NCBI GenBank assembly: GCA_026874595.1
Contig: CM049313.1
Location: 72,656,659 to 72,720,658 of the forward strand
Length of the DNA: 64,000 bases
Direction: 5' to 3'
Source of the DNA: Sipunculus nudus
Lineage: Eukaryota; Annelida; Sipuncula; Golfingiida; Sipunculidae
A program made the translations under genes and the position numbers. The notes beneath the pieces are model-generated. The model did not search any database, had not been told where the DNA came from, and saw only the letters and a list, made by a program, of their open reading frames with translations. Positions 13,380 through 26,526 of the stretch are shown here, in pieces (positions within the stretch are counted from its first letter, which is position 1; each line of letters starts with the position of its first letter).

Positions 13380-13670
13380 GACCAGCATATGGCTCAAACA
13401 TCCCGTTATCTGATGGGTCCTCCAGGCGTGTACTGTCATGAGGGGTGCCGTGTGTAACCCTATCTGTATGGGCACACTTCTGCTACAGAGGGCAATGATT
13501 ACAGCAAAACCTCTGCAGCACATCTGGCAGCCTGCACCAGGGATGTTAGTACATACAGGGCTTGTTGACTGGGTCCCCTGAGGTCTGTCATCCTCAAGCA
13601 AGACTAGAGGCAATACCTGGTCTCTCCCCCCTCCCCTTCAATTGCTTCTTGTGTCTTATACTGCATGGTG
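13380..13670. promoter_or_regulatory. GC-richer island, possible noncoding exon or enhancer
   Basis: On the minus strand a possible donor CCT|GTATGT follows 13557 in phase 0 of an open frame, but this frame has a stop (TGA) upstream and no ATG, so it cannot be a first coding exon as it stands. Could be an untranslated exon or an enhancer. Confidence 0.15.
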
Positions 13671-15530
13671 CTAATGCTGCAATAGTTGTCACTTTAGGGA
13701 AGGAAAATTTATAATTTAACCACCCATCCACCCACACAGAGACTCCTTTTTCAAAGAAATATTCAGAAACTACAGATTTATGTCACTTTGTGTCACTTTC
13801 ACTCAAATTAAAAATCTTCAGTAATATTTTGAAGACATAACTTCAATTTACTCAAACAAATAATCTCATGATCAGGAAATTCAGAATCACTGTCAACAAT
13901 CCAAGAGTCAGGTATATCTGAATGGGATATACCATATACCAGACCTTGTTCCATTTATACTCATGGACAACTACTTTTGTGTCAATTTCCCCTCAGACAC
14001 AGAATCTGAAGATTTGTCAAATTTTTTTCAACCTGCATGAAAGTTTGAAATCCTCATGGTCCTCAGCTTCCCCATTAATGAGCAAATAATCATCTCTGAT
14101 CGGTGAAACCTGGTAACTGGTATTAATTTTACCCTCAACAAACACATCTACAGACTAATTTGGTGGATCATGGTGGTATAATAGTCAGGGGACTGCATGG
14201 ACTTGGGACTGCTAAGTTGTGGGCTCATGTTCCACCTCAACTGTCCCTTGCATTAAGACCCTTTGCCACAATCTTAACCACAAAGTTTAGTCCTCTCTGC
14301 CAAGAAGTGAACTGGTAAATGGTAATATATAGGCAGCAGGCAAATATGAAGTGAACAGCAATGTATTCTTTGTATTTATAGCTCCTTTTATGGCTGCTTT
14401 GGTTGTAAGCTAAAGAAATGAAGTCTCATGAAAGACCATGCAGAATGTGAAAAGTTAGATGACACTGAAACATCTCAAATCCAGTGTAATATGACATCAT
14501 GTGCATATACTAAAAGAGCTGCCTGGTACCTGTGGACATATTTTGCTAATGTAGCTGCATGGTTCTAAAGCTCTTTCTGTTGAAGCAGTATTTCAATATG
14601 ATATTAGTATAATATACAATATTCATTATCAATAATATACAACATACAACCTGCATCATTTGAATGGCTGGAGTCTGTATCCTAAACCTATTTTGATGGT
14701 ATCTGTATCCATTTTGTTAATTTCCATTTCTTTCAGTTATTACATATTTAATTAGAAAACTAAATTTGTTTCTTTTGGGTAAAACCCCCCTAAAATAAAT
14801 TCAACTGCACAGTTTAGATTATATACCGAGTGCAAATTCACTTCCCAAGTTCCCATCTGATTTGTAAAAATTCCCAGAACCAAACCAACAAAAGAAAATA
14901 CAAAGAAAAAACACTGTTTCAGTGCCAGTTCACATGCTCTGAACAAAAAAATAAATATACACAAAAGCTCTTTACTTTTCACTTATCTAACAGGTATGTA
15001 CTTTGTAAAGAGAACCACTTTAATAAATTTAACTTTATTAAAATGGAGAAATCCCTCTTCACAAATCTTTGAATGAAACTAGATGCTTGATGCACATGAT
15101 TTTAATACCTTTCTAAAAACAGATGGTATTCTTTGTTTGCTTTTGATTTTTTTTAATGATTTTGTTCAAATATATATATATATATCATCAGTGAACAGAA
15201 ATAAGATATTTTCACTTGAAGAATATTGTGTTTTAATGTACAGGCCCCACTGTAACTGACTTGCTTAAAGCATAATAGCATAAAATTTAAAAAGATGTTT
15301 AATTATTTACAATGTCTGAGTTCCATCATGATTGGGTTTTAGACACACAAGTTAAAAAAAAGTGAGCTTTCCATTTAAGGTTGACAGCTGATGACTATAG
15401 CATTATTGTGTATAATTAATTGGATGCATCTTGGAAATGTCAAAACACAGAGACATGAAAGGTGAGCTTTACCATTAAAGGTTGACATTTTAACAGTGCA
15501 GTAATGCTGATAATTAATGTGAGATGCTGT
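13671..15530. other. AT-rich sequence, no gene seen
   Basis: No recognisable exon; short TA run at 15170-15186. Confidence 0.35.
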
Positions 15531-16200
15531 CTTATGCACTGCTGCTGACCTGGGGTAATCTGAGAAGTCTGGCACACTCTGGAGCTGATAACAGCACATC
15601 AAAGACAACCATCTGGTCAGCATGCTGTCCCAGCCAGGCTCTGACAGCCTGACAGTCATCTACTCCTGCTGTTTGATGCTTTGTCCCCACTAGTAACCCT
15701 ACCCCCTGTCACCCTTCCTGAGCCACCCTTCCCCACCCTGAAGGGTCTCAGAACCAGAGCTTGTGTCATTATTACCCTTCCTGGCAGAGTAAATGTAATT
15801 AAAGTCCCATATGAGACCTGGGTACCAGAGGGATCTGAGACTAGGCCATGGCCCTTTGATGTTACAGAGCCAAACCCCTGCAATCACAAGACTTGTTGTG
15901 TTTGCCAGTACTTGTTACTTCCCCTGGGTACACTACAGTGACAGCTGTATCATCCCCCCAAGGCTGGCTCCATTTCACTTAAAGGAGATAAATGATAAAA
16001 AAAACTCCCTCAATTTAATATGGTTGCTGGGCCATTTCCTGGATCACAAATTCACTGTTGTCGCTTCCTTGTTGGAACATGACTTGTCATCCAAACACTG
16101 CCTGCATGATCCAGTGATCCTGTCTAAACCAGCCACACCCTATATATATATGCTACCCTCCCCCCTCTCCTTTGCCTCATGGAGTAAATTGTATTAGCTT
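15531..16200. promoter_or_regulatory. GC-richer island of unknown function
   Basis: Overlapping open frames on both strands (up to 128 codons) reflect a local rise in GC; no splice-site support or protein family was recognised. Contains clustered CTGTCA/TGACAG words (about 15637-15660 and 15940). Possibly a regulatory element of the basonuclin gene. Confidence 0.2.
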
Positions 16201-18560
16201 TAAAAGGTAAAATATAATATCTGAAGCATGCACATTTAATTCAATTGTTTTAATTAACTTTAAATCTAATTAATTAGTCTTCTTTTCATAAATTAACAAG
16301 ATAAACAGATTAACAGAAATAGGACTGAAGCTATAATAAAGAATAAAGATTTATCAATGTTGCATTTTTTCTCACCTTTAATCAATATAGGTGAATTATT
16401 ATAACAATATTTAGCTAAATAACTGTTTGTTTTATAAATGAGCATAGATGTGTCATATGTTAAGTATATGAGAACATTATGGCAATGTTATGTAAGACCA
16501 AGGTACAATGAAATCTAGGAACAGAGGGCACACCTCCGCTAGGCAAAAATAAATCTCACTATTACTCAGATCAATCACAAAAATTATGGGGGGGGGGATC
16601 TTTATTTGCTTATATCCCACCTTTTCACCAAATTTCAAGGGAAACCAGTTGATAGTCTTTGAACAGTCTTACTGACAAAAAAGGTTGAACACATAACCTC
16701 CATGCCAAGGGGAATGGAAAGGCCTGTCAACCCCATTAATATTTTAAAATAGATTGAAAAGGATGTAATTAAGTATTAATGACATGCAGATTAATTATGT
16801 GAACTCAAGAAAGAATACCAGAATGGTTTATAAAGTGACATCTCACAGTCAATTAATTAGACTATACATTACTGTATCTTTCACAATTATTCATTTTTAT
16901 TTTCTGCATATTTCCTCTTTTATTTTGTAATATTTCAATTTTTGGTGATGATTATGTTGTCTTGTAAATGTTGTCAGTTGGCATACTGTTCCTCTTCGAT
17001 GGTATTTAAGGAAAAAGGTTAGTAAATTTGTCACAAATTTTAATATACCATGATGTTAAAAGGACAAAAACAAAATTGCTTAAGAAAGCTAAACGGACAA
17101 AGATATAAGCAAACATATAGAATGATCTGTGTTCATAAAGAAGGAGGTCATGCATATCAAATATAAATACAAACTGCTAAAGACATAAAAGATATGATGA
17201 CACCAATTAAATTTATGGATTAACACCTTATCCCAGAGGAAAAGGACATTCATATCAACCTACAATGACCAGTGTCATGTCACAAAGGGAAAATGGGTTA
17301 ACAGAATAATGTGACCACAAAGTCCAAAGTTAATTTATTTATAAGTTTATATGGTCACTAAGTATTTAAATGTCATATCGTAATCACATTAAAATCTAAA
17401 ATATAAAGCATGAAATTGTTCACAAGATTAATACCTAAAATGAGAAGAACATGTATTTACTGAAATTTCAGAACTCAGTACCTGGACACATATAGCCCCA
17501 GAGCTAAAGGTCCAGTGTATTTCTGGTTCGCACTTACGCAGTTAAGTAAAGAGCTGTAAGTACATACATACATAGGCATTATGAGTAATACTCTGTGCGA
17601 AATAATGGATAAACTTTAAGGTTACAGTACTACATGCAAATAGAATTTTATATACAAAGCCCATTATATAATGATCAAATTTCATTAATTACTTAACATG
17701 TTAAGCTAGGAGTAGGCCTAATTATATTTGCATTAAAAATCAAGGACTTCATCACAAACCTATCAACAATTAACGTATATCTACATAGGTCTTTTGCTTA
17801 AACATTAATTTGTGAGTACAAATAAGCCTATTTTGAACTTGCTTAGGTCATGGTCAATTTGAAATCAAGTAGGGCTTAGTTTGCTACTGTCAAATTTTAT
17901 GAAAATTCTTTGGTAATTTTATGGATCTCTAGGTCTATGCATTTTCTCCCTGAAACTCCTACATAAATTGCTACAATTAAAATTTTAAAATTTTATATTT
18001 GTTACTAAATGCCAGAACAATAGCAAATGTTCTGATAGGTCTTTCAGTCAGGAATGGAGATACAGCTCCCATGCATAGATGTGTCGGGCAGTGTTGGTGC
18101 CCATGCCAATATAGGAAGTGCCAGAACTTTAGCCTGTATGATTGGTGTCCCGACCTGAAGCAACAGCCTATATTTGATTGTTCACAATGTAAAATAGACA
18201 GTGATAACAAAGTACCTGCTGTAATATGATAAAGTTAAAGAGACAATGCAAAGAAAATATAAGAAATAACAACTGATCACAATCTTAGACTTCTTAAATA
18301 AAAGTACACACCAAACTTCTATTCATAAAGTTAAATAGCAGTGCTATAAAATCATGTATGGAGTATATAATGTCTGCACAAGTTTATGGGAGTATGTGCA
18401 ATAAATTTAAAGGGACAGCAAGACATACGTACAAGGAGGGAGACATTTCCTGGAAGCTGAAGTACACAAAGGGCTTCCTGTGGAAACCTGACACCCTCAG
18501 CGTATACATATAGATTTGACTATATGTCCTTACTGTAAAAAATGAAGTACATGTACTCAC
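16201..18560. other. AT-rich sequence, no gene seen
   Basis: No exon, RNA gene or transposon structure recognised. Confidence 0.35.
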
Positions 18561-18689
18561 CATGTTCAGTTTACAGTGTCCTTGTATATCAATACTTCCA
18601 TTGGAGAGATCTTTACTTGTGATGGATGAAGTGGATGCTGGGGATGACAAGGACCGGGAGACCTTCAAGTCCAGAACTTCAGGCCCCAT
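18561..18689 (-). CDS. candidate first coding exon of the basonuclin gene
   Basis: Minus-strand ATG in a good initiation context (CCAGCCATGGGG) opens 43 codons, MGPEVLDLK to HCKLNM, ending exactly at a strong donor ATG|GTGAGTAC in phase 0. This is the phase needed to splice to the Cys-rich exon at 1909-1807. The peptide is Ser/Thr-rich and I do not recognise it; basonuclin N-termini vary between isoforms and paralogues, so lack of similarity is not decisive. It lies about 3 kb inside a CpG-rich patch that could be the promoter. A chance frame cannot be excluded. Confidence 0.4.
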
Positions 18690-19700
18690 GGCTGGTCTGT
18701 GTAGTGGTGACTGTGTGCTCTGTCCCATGTGAAGTTTGTACAGTAGAGAAGGGGGCTGGGCCCTCACAAGGGGGCAGGCCTGTCTGGCTTGCCTGCAATC
18801 TGATCCCTGAGTGGGGTACACTTCAAAGGGGCACCACGCCTGACCAATGCATAATCAATGTAGACTTGGGGTGACACAAATTGCCCTGATGAGCTTCTGA
18901 CACAATGACAGTACACACTGCATGCCTTCACTTGAGGAACTGGTCTGCCAATAAATCAATAGACAAGTCTGTAAACTGGAGACACACACAGGGATAGAGG
19001 GCAGCCCTTTGCTTTTAACCATATGCTGATCAAGCTGAAGAGGGCTGCAGCTCACAGGGACAGACTAGCAGTGCTAAACTAAGCAACTTGTCACCAGAAA
19101 AAGTCCTGTGATAAGTGCAAAATCAGCACAGCAACACCATCACAGTCCTGTCAATAGACGCCATGAAAAACTAGTGAATTGAATGTCCTCAGGAGAATCC
19201 TCTGGCAAACACTGTGCTGTCTGTGTCACTCCATGCAAAGTGCTACATCTCATTTCAATCAATTGCTGCCCATCTAAAATATATGCCTTGCCTCAGGTCA
19301 GTCACTTCATTGGCAGCTACTGTCACATGTCAGCTGTTTTATCGGTGATTTCCACGGCATTCAATAGGTATGTGCATGCCTCCGATATTGATCTCATGTG
19401 CACAGATGGTTCCCATGTGGTAGCGGTGATGTGTCCAATGATGTCTCTTGCTGCATCCCCAACTTGTCACTGCTGGCATGTCCTCAGAAGCGAGTCCTGT
19501 GATGATGATGATACAGACCTTTTGTCCTCCACAAGCAGGAAGCGTGCACTCCTATGTATGACAGAAAAAAACTTAGTCATTATTATCAAGTGCTGTGTTA
19601 GTCATGTAATTATACACATAAAGTGACACCATCCATGCAGCTTTAAACAATGACAATAAATGATGTATTGAAACCTATAATTTATCATATATGTATATCT
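18690..19700. other. GC-richer islands upstream of the candidate first exon
   Basis: Includes a 147-codon plus-strand frame (19183-19626) with a possible donor (AATAG|GTATGT near 19368). No family recognised on either strand; may include 5' untranslated sequence or regulatory DNA. Confidence 0.25.
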
Positions 19701-19703
19701 GAC

Positions 19704-19705
<2 letters not shown>

Positions 19706-19747
<42 letters not shown>

Positions 19748-19759
19748 TATATATATATA
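19706..19759. repeat. (TA)n microsatellite
   Basis: About 54 bp of alternating TA with one register slip at 19740/19741. Confidence 0.95.
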
Positions 19760-19929
19760 AACCCTTTCCTTAAACATATTACAGCTGCACAGTTGTATTA
19801 ATAATATGAACAGGAAAGTGCTTTACATTAAAACATACTCTGATTAAGCAAATTAAGTGTACTTCTCATCCAATATTAGCTTACAGGCATAACAATACAT
19901 AATTTATATCATAGTTATAATATATTACA

Positions 19930-19933
<4 letters not shown>

Positions 19934-19981
<48 letters not shown>
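19934..19981. repeat. (TA)n microsatellite
   Basis: About 48 bp of uninterrupted TA dinucleotides. Confidence 0.95.
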
Positions 19982-19983
<2 letters not shown>

Positions 19984-21430
19984 TTGCATTTTTAATCAGT
20001 TCAAAGTATAACCATGGCCAGGATTTGAAAATATATATTATTCATTTATGATACAAATACAAAAAAAAATGTAAAACTTTCACAGTAATATATACTGAAT
20101 AAATGGCAGAAAAAATACTGTCTTGGTTAAACAGAATCATCTGTTGTCTAAATAAGGCCTAAACACACACACAAACACTGGGAAACTATATTAAATGAAA
20201 CTGCACAGAGCGAGGCCATGAAATGTAACATAAAATGGCCAGACAGGTCTGTCAGCAAGCACCTGGGCAGATGTGACATGACATTACCATACACTTCACG
20301 ACATGCACCACACTATCTCCCAAGAAATCTGGTCATAGCATGTACAAGTTAACTGCACCTTCACACAGCTACAAAAAGGTTGTCCCCAAACTGCACATGC
20401 AAATTCAAAGCGATCATAACTTTAGTTGAGGAACATGGCCAGGTAATGCTTTGTGTTTGGGCTCTTTTTCATAGCTCTTTGTTCTTTGTGACAATATTGG
20501 TAGAACTGTTGCACACCTGTACAAGTCATTTATCTGTCCATAAACAGGAGCACAGGGACCAGTGTGCTGGATGACAAAAGTGTCTCTAAAGCAACCTATT
20601 CACCTGCCTTTTTCTGTAGACTTTTATTTTCAAACTTACTCTGATTATACATTAATACACTTTAGGTAATTAATGTTAAAAAAACGTTCTTATAAGAGCT
20701 TGGTGGTAGATGTATAGCGTTGTTTATCTATAATCTGTTTAGGTGGTAAAGAAGATGCATCAACCTATGTTGACAAACATGCAGAAAAAGCATGCAACCT
20801 TTAAATGGTGGTTAGTAGCATACATGTGCCAAAGTTGAAAGGTCACTTGTTGATTAATGCATTTTGTCAAACACAGGTTCATCTGACTTGCAGCCAAAGG
20901 TCTTTACTTGTTGAATGTGTCTGTACCCATTTTGGTGGGTGCCCCCATGTCTTAAATATGTGAATATAAAATAAATGAACCACCCAAGTGCTGTAGGATT
21001 TGGTGCTTTCTGGCCTAATTTCATAAAAGGTTCAGGGGATTATCTCAAGTTAACTGTCATCAGATATTGGAACAGGCCCCTTTAAAATCTTTCCATTTTG
21101 AATGAGAATGGGTAAGGGTTTCATACTTTTTGCAGAGGAGATATGGCTAAACATGAAGAATACCATCCAATGTCGTAATATTGATAATTAAAGTTGTTAC
21201 ATTTAGTAAAAGTTCAGCAATTATACTACATTTATGAGATAATGTATATAATGATAAATTGTATTATATTGATTAAATTGTATTGAATATTGTTCAATTA
21301 TAATATAAATACTTAAAATAGCAAGCCAAGGCCAAGCGGAGTTATTGTTTAGAAAAAAAAATCAATCTATGTAGAATTATAAATCTAACCACTACGTGAA
21401 CTAATTTCTCTCACTATTTGAATATGACAA
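19982..21430. other. noncoding sequence with one GC-richer island
   Basis: The 20200-20580 part is GC-richer and has E-box words (CACCTG, CAGATG at about 20260-20272), a plausible enhancer. Otherwise AT-rich with nothing recognised. Confidence 0.3.
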
Positions 21431-21439
21431 AAATGACTT

Positions 21440-22080
21440 GAGTGTTTTTTACGCGAAAGTATTTCGTCACACGTTAAGGAAGGGAAGTGCAGAAAGGTCA
21501 ATAGAGTGTTTCCATCCAGGAAATTTAGACGAGGCTCACGACAACTTCCTTCTCCCTGAAGTGCTGTATTTGGGAAGTGCGGGGTGTGATTTTGGCTTTG
21601 GTTTCATTTTGGCTGGTTCCCTTGCGACTGTTTTACACGAGTGGAGGTATTTATCGGGCTGACGAAGTGCTCTAATGACGTGGCGAGTGACAAATCATCG
21701 CTGGCGTCCGCAAGCAAACATCAGAGCAGACGATAGTTACAGCGCAGCAGACGACAGCGCAGGTCCGTACTCAAGCCAAAAGCCACAGCCACCGCCATCT
21801 CGCGTTGACACAAACCTGGGGTGACAGCTGTTGAGAACCCACACGAGCGGTCTGCTTTGCCAAATAGAGTGATGCTGTCGTGTGTTTGGATAATAAGTAA
21901 CACGTGTGCCATCCGTATCGAATTTCAACACAAGGCTGGTCGGCTGCAGCGCTACGCGTGTCGCCAACACCGGGCCATGTTCCTGTCGAGCAGATACACG
22001 TGCCAGGATGTCGCGTCTAAATAACAAGCGGTGTGCCCGTGTGCAAGTGGTGACGCCTAACGGAAGACAAAAACACCACT
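21440..22080 (-). promoter_or_regulatory. CpG-rich patch, candidate basonuclin promoter
   Basis: A stretch with many CpGs in a CpG-poor region. It contains a CRE-like TGACGTGG (about 21676) and, on the minus strand, CGAGATGGCGGTGG (about 21795-21808), which resembles a promoter-proximal YY1 element. Reading frames of up to 153 codons cross it on the minus strand but match nothing I know and probably reflect composition. Minus-strand direction is inferred from the downstream exons. Confidence 0.3.
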
Positions 22081-23379
22081 TATCTATATTATTTATTTTC
22101 TTCAAACGGATTTGAATGTATAAATTTTTATCATCACATTTTTGTCGTGAGATGGTGGGAAGGTGGAGGGAACTTTTACAGTCGGGTGTACATACCATAT
22201 TATCTCCACATATTTTGCAAATAAAAGAATGTAAATTCTAAAAAAAAAATAACTCCTTAAAATATTAGCTGTAAGTATAAACAATAATACTTGAGATATT
22301 GCGCCCCACAATTCCATGTAAGAGTCATAACGACGGTTCGTAATTTCCGTAAGTCGGTGTAAGTCGCCCAAAAGCATGTTACCTTGGTGTAAATTAGGCC
22401 TACTTTCATTATAAGTGTATGTTATATACTTTGTTACCTTCATCACGAAGTAATTAAAGAAGAAGAAAAAATCAGAAGTTGGATGGTTAATTGTTCCATG
22501 TATTTTGAATGTCGGAACTACATATATAACAGTATGTAGGCCTATTAGTGGTTACATATAGAAATCTTAAATTAAGGCTTTACAACCGTTGAAAAATTGC
22601 TGTTATAGATAAAATTGCTACATAATCTGTGTATTTCTCTTAGCTGATATAAAATATGAAATGTACTTAAATATGAAACAAGGCCGGATCCAGAGGTTTC
22701 AAATATTCATTATTTTTCTACCAACTGAGTAAATTGTATCAATTGCATTAATTTATATTATAAACTATGACTTCTGTTACTATTTGACATTTAACAAAAA
22801 ATCTTTCAAAATAAATGTTTTATTGGCATTTTCATGTATTCGCCTACCTCAACCCCCCCCCCGCCCCACACACCCACGCCCCCTTAGAAGAAACAAACCA
22901 TCTTATAGATTCATTCCTATAAAATGTAACGCAGTATAAGGCCTATATCATCCATGAAATTGAACAAAGGTTTTCATTTAATTACTGAAAATTATGTATA
23001 GGCCTACAAATTATAAAGGATCCTAAATATATTTTGTCATTTTTGCTCGAAAGATCTGATACAATAAGTATATAGACCGCTTTTTTAACGTTTATCTAAG
23101 GATGAATTCTTTTACACAAAATGTGCCAAAAAGTCCTAAACTATCAGTGTTCCTCAGTGTTTTAGAAATGATAAAAATTGCAGTGTACACATAAAAGTAT
23201 CCGTCCTCCCTTTTGTAAAGATTGTCCTCACCCATAAAAAACCCGTCCCTTGTCCTTTCCATTGAACTGAGTATATTATTTTAGAATACAAAGGTCTGAA
23301 AAGTATTGATATATTTCTTTACTAGGTTTCGAAACACTAAGATCCCCTCCATATAGAAATATCATCAACTAGTTATAGC
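22081..23379. other. intergenic sequence, no gene seen
   Basis: AT-rich; a C-rich tract at 22853-22881. No gene recognised between the putative basonuclin promoter and the repeats ahead of STOML2. Confidence 0.4.
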
Positions 23380-24160
23380 TGACTTAAAGTCATTTGAGCT
23401 AAAGCGATCACTCTTTGTCCGTCGTCCGTCCAACCGTCTGTTCGTTAACAAGGCACAAATCCTAACCATATAGAAACTTCTTACTGTATACATCCAGGGA
23501 GGTTCATTAAAAATCTCCTTGGAAACCTGAAATTAGGTCTTTGTTACCCGTATCCTCAGAACTATGGGACTCGTCAGTACCCCCAGAATAATAAAATATT
23601 TGATACAAAAGCTCCAGTATCTGAATAACAAATTTATTTAATGCTGTGATACTTTCCATGCGTATTGATCGTGGAGTGCATATCATCAGTTCCTGTAGCA
23701 TGGTGGCACCACCCGTATTATTTAAAATAATTTTTTTACGCATTTTTCCCATCTATTTTGATACCTTTAAATGAAGTGGTCTGGTTGTTTATAGGGCCTA
23801 ACCGTAACCGTTAGACATAGAAATTTCTAACCTTACATCAAGGGAGGTTATATTCCAATCTCCCTGGAAACATGAAATTAGGTCAGGGTTATCTTTATTT
23901 TGCGAATTACGGGCCGAAAACATGATTTGAGAGCACCCAGTGGGTTAGAAGGGGCACAAATTGTATCTTTTTGGCCAAGAAACGTCCTACATGACAGGGA
24001 GGTCCATAAAAAATCTCCTTGGATACCTGAAATAATGTAACTGTGACCTATTTTCTGCAAGCATTATGGCAGAACATGATTTTAAAACTCCATTAGACAG
24101 ATGGGCACAAATGGTAGCAGCTGGATGTAGAATAAGGTTCGCTCCCGAGGCAGCTGAAAT
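23380..24160 (+). repeat. hairpin/GTCCGTCC repeat, decayed copy with extra units
   Basis: Starts with CTTAAAGTCATTTGAGCTAA (remnant of a hairpin), then GCGATCACTCTTTGTCCGTC, GTTAACAAGGCACAAAT and a body including CTCCTTGGAAACCTGAAATT. A variant of the 12-bp palindrome (GGTGGCACCACC) lies near 23703. Further body-like units follow at about 23840 and 23990. Same family as the copies near 28.6, 30.9 and 56.7 kb and, reversed, the array at 47.9-50.2 kb. Confidence 0.75.
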
Positions 24161-24174
24161 CTTGCGCTTCTAAA

Positions 24175-24613
24175 GCCCCAGTCCTATATAAGCACGGATG
24201 AACACGGAAGTCCCGGAAAGTGCCGGATCCCGCCGGATCAAGATCCGGCATGATGCGTGCCCATTTAGGGGTTTTCGAGCATCGACGGTCGTCCAACAAC
24301 ACGGCAGCTACACGTACAACATTGGGCAAACACGGATGACAATCAAGGCAGAGCTACGGCTGTCCCCGGACCCTACACGGCGGCTACACGGACTACCCCG
24401 GGTGTCGCCATCTACCCGGACCGTCACGGACGAACAAGGCAGTTTTGAACTTCCCAACTGTCGTGCTGGACGACCGGAGCCCCAAGGACCTTCCCGGACG
24501 TTCCAGGACCAAGAGGGATCGCCGCGGACCATCACAGCGTCCACACGGTTCACACGCCGGATCATGTCGGATGCGCTCCGTGTTGATCCGGCGCACCTAT
24601 ATGGGACTGGGGC
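24175..24613. mobile_element. GC-rich miniature inverted-repeat element with TAAA flanks
   Basis: Ends are inverted: GCCCCAGTCCTATATAAGCA at the left, and the complement of the right end reads GCCCCAGTCCCATATAGGTG, with further match at GGATSAACACGG. TAAA directly flanks both sides (24171-24174 and 24614-24617). The 439-bp interior is much richer in GC than the window and full of ACACGG and CGGACC words. No transposase is encoded; the reading frames are compositional. Superfamily not assigned. Confidence 0.8.
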
Positions 24614-24926
24614 TAAAAGAAGCTACTGAATTTCCCGCTGCCTGGGTTGACAGTTAATGATACACTTAGACATCAGGTGGTGGGTCGTTGTCTGCTGAAA
24701 AACAGTGTGCGTATGATGCGACTAGCAGCCAACCAATGCCAGTTAACAAACATTTGACAGGCATCATGGCTCCTCCCATAGCTGCGCTTCAAGCGCTGCT
24801 TGATGACAGTTTTATGGTTACTCTTAGTAAAAAAATAGTCGAATTTTAATTGCTTCCTCTGCGTTCTCGCAACATCGACCGATTTGATTATGACATTACA
24901 ACTATGTTAGCCTAGCCATGTATCCG

Positions 24927-25181
24927 TTGCCAGCAAAACGGAAACCAGCTTGCGCGAGGTGTGCACGGAGCCAATGTTGTTACGTTTTTTTTTAATTACA
25001 GCTCACCGGTCGGGCCTCCTATGTGCACAAGGACCTGTGCAAACCACGTGTAGAGCTATTCTCTCTGAGCCTGTGGCCTTTTCAAACGGTTGCCGGGGCA
25101 TTGAGCTGTCACTCAAAATGAAATGTAACAACATTGGCTCCGTGAATTCCTCGCTTGGCTGGTAAACCGTTTTGCTGGCAA
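24927..25181. mobile_element. 255-bp element with long terminal inverted repeats
   Basis: The left end TTGCCAGCAAAACGG and right end CCGTTTTGCTGGCAA are exact complements. The inverted match continues inward for about 65 bp (ACGGAGCCAATGTTGTTAC is shared on both arms). No obvious target duplication and no coding capacity: a MITE of unassigned superfamily. Confidence 0.8.
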
Positions 25182-26523
25182 CACGTCTGGATAATTATGT
25201 AGATTCCTTGTCGCATCAGTGTCGCATATCGGGCATTGTTTACACGCAGTCAAGAGGACTACAAATATTTATGGAATCAATTTTTGGTCTAGCTCATACA
25301 CAATGGTCTCTTTACCCCCTAAAAAGATTTTGGCAAAAACCTTTATATTTACTATTTATTAATCATGTGACCATTTCAACCAATCATAGAGGTCGTGTCT
25401 TCCAGCACTGGGTCTCATCTGATTTGACCAAAATACAGTGCTCCCCTCTGGTGTAGCGACTCAGGATACGATTTCAAAACAAACAACGCTTACGATATAG
25501 GTAGTAGGCCTATAGGTAAAGCGTTGTGTAAAGAGCGTAGAATAAGGTCATTGTTACATGTATCTTAGGTCTATTGGCAAAGTGTCAAGATTTTGAGCAC
25601 TCTGGGAGTCATTTTACCCATTGTTCAAGGCTCCTTCAATTCAGCTGAACGCCATTGCCAATGGGCCACTTGTATAGCTACATAATTTGATCCTGGGGGC
25701 ACTCTGCACGTCTCCGAGGACACTGGTTCCTTTCAAGTCCTGAGACCTTTTTCAGCATCCCACGTATAGAGACTTTCCTAAAAGGCTCATGTCTGATATA
25801 AAATGAAAACACAAATTTTAATAAACCCATGATAAAGTTATTAAAGGTTAAACTTCTCGAGAAATTTGAGTTTCAAAAATGTGAATTGCTCATTGGTTTT
25901 GTTCAAATATGTAAAGAAATATCCATTGTACCACGTTAAACAATTTGTCTACTCGCACATTTTGCCTTCTTAAAAAATTAATCTGTTCAGTTAGATGCTC
26001 CCGATCGACCCCACTACCTTTTCGATCGTGCGTGGCACCGCTTGCCAACTTGATATCAGCATTTGAAAAATTGTTCACTTTAACTTCTGGAATGAACACA
26101 AGATGTCGCCACAACCTGGCAATATATATTACAGCTCCATGTTTTGAAACCCATTCCGTCCTTGCACTCATTTCTTCAATTTCTTACAAATATATACATA
26201 CATAGTTACATATATATATTTACATACAGACATACAGTCATACACATATACATACACAGCTCAGGAGGATGTTAAAAAATCATTCAATTCTGTAAAATAA
26301 GAGGCATTTTCCTTTCGCTCAGCAAATTGATCGTTTCTTTATTCTTTAATCTGATATTGAATATAATTCAGTAGAATTTTTGGTCCAAACAAACGCATAG
26401 TTTTTTAAACAGAAATATATAACAAAATATTATCGGGTTAAAAAATACCATTTTTAGATGTAAAACTCTCATGTAAGAAAGATGGAGAGAAATTATTAGA
26501 AAAATATAAAAATATTCATTATG

Positions 26524-26526
<3 letters not shown>
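25182..26526. other. intergenic sequence upstream of STOML2
   Basis: A 93-codon minus-strand ATG frame at 26171-25890 is oriented away from STOML2 but matches no family I know and lacks other support. No other candidate gene. Confidence 0.35.

Noticed and set aside
13311-13613. Minus-strand frame with LPLVLLEDDRPQGTQ and a donor-like GTATGT, considered as a basonuclin first exon
   Set aside because: A TGA lies upstream in frame and there is no ATG before the donor; no acceptor with a pyrimidine tract precedes it.
21737-22198. 153-codon minus-strand frame in the CpG-rich patch
   Set aside because: No recognisable domain, and several competing frames are open in the same GC-rich DNA; treated as a promoter or 5' UTR.
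24198-24629. 143-codon GC-rich plus-strand frame
   Set aside because: It spans the GC-rich MITE from end to end; overlapping frames are open on both strands because of composition.
25890-26171. 93-codon minus-strand ATG frame upstream of STOML2, a possible divergent gene
   Set aside because: No family resemblance, no intron or polyadenylation support; length is within chance expectation.
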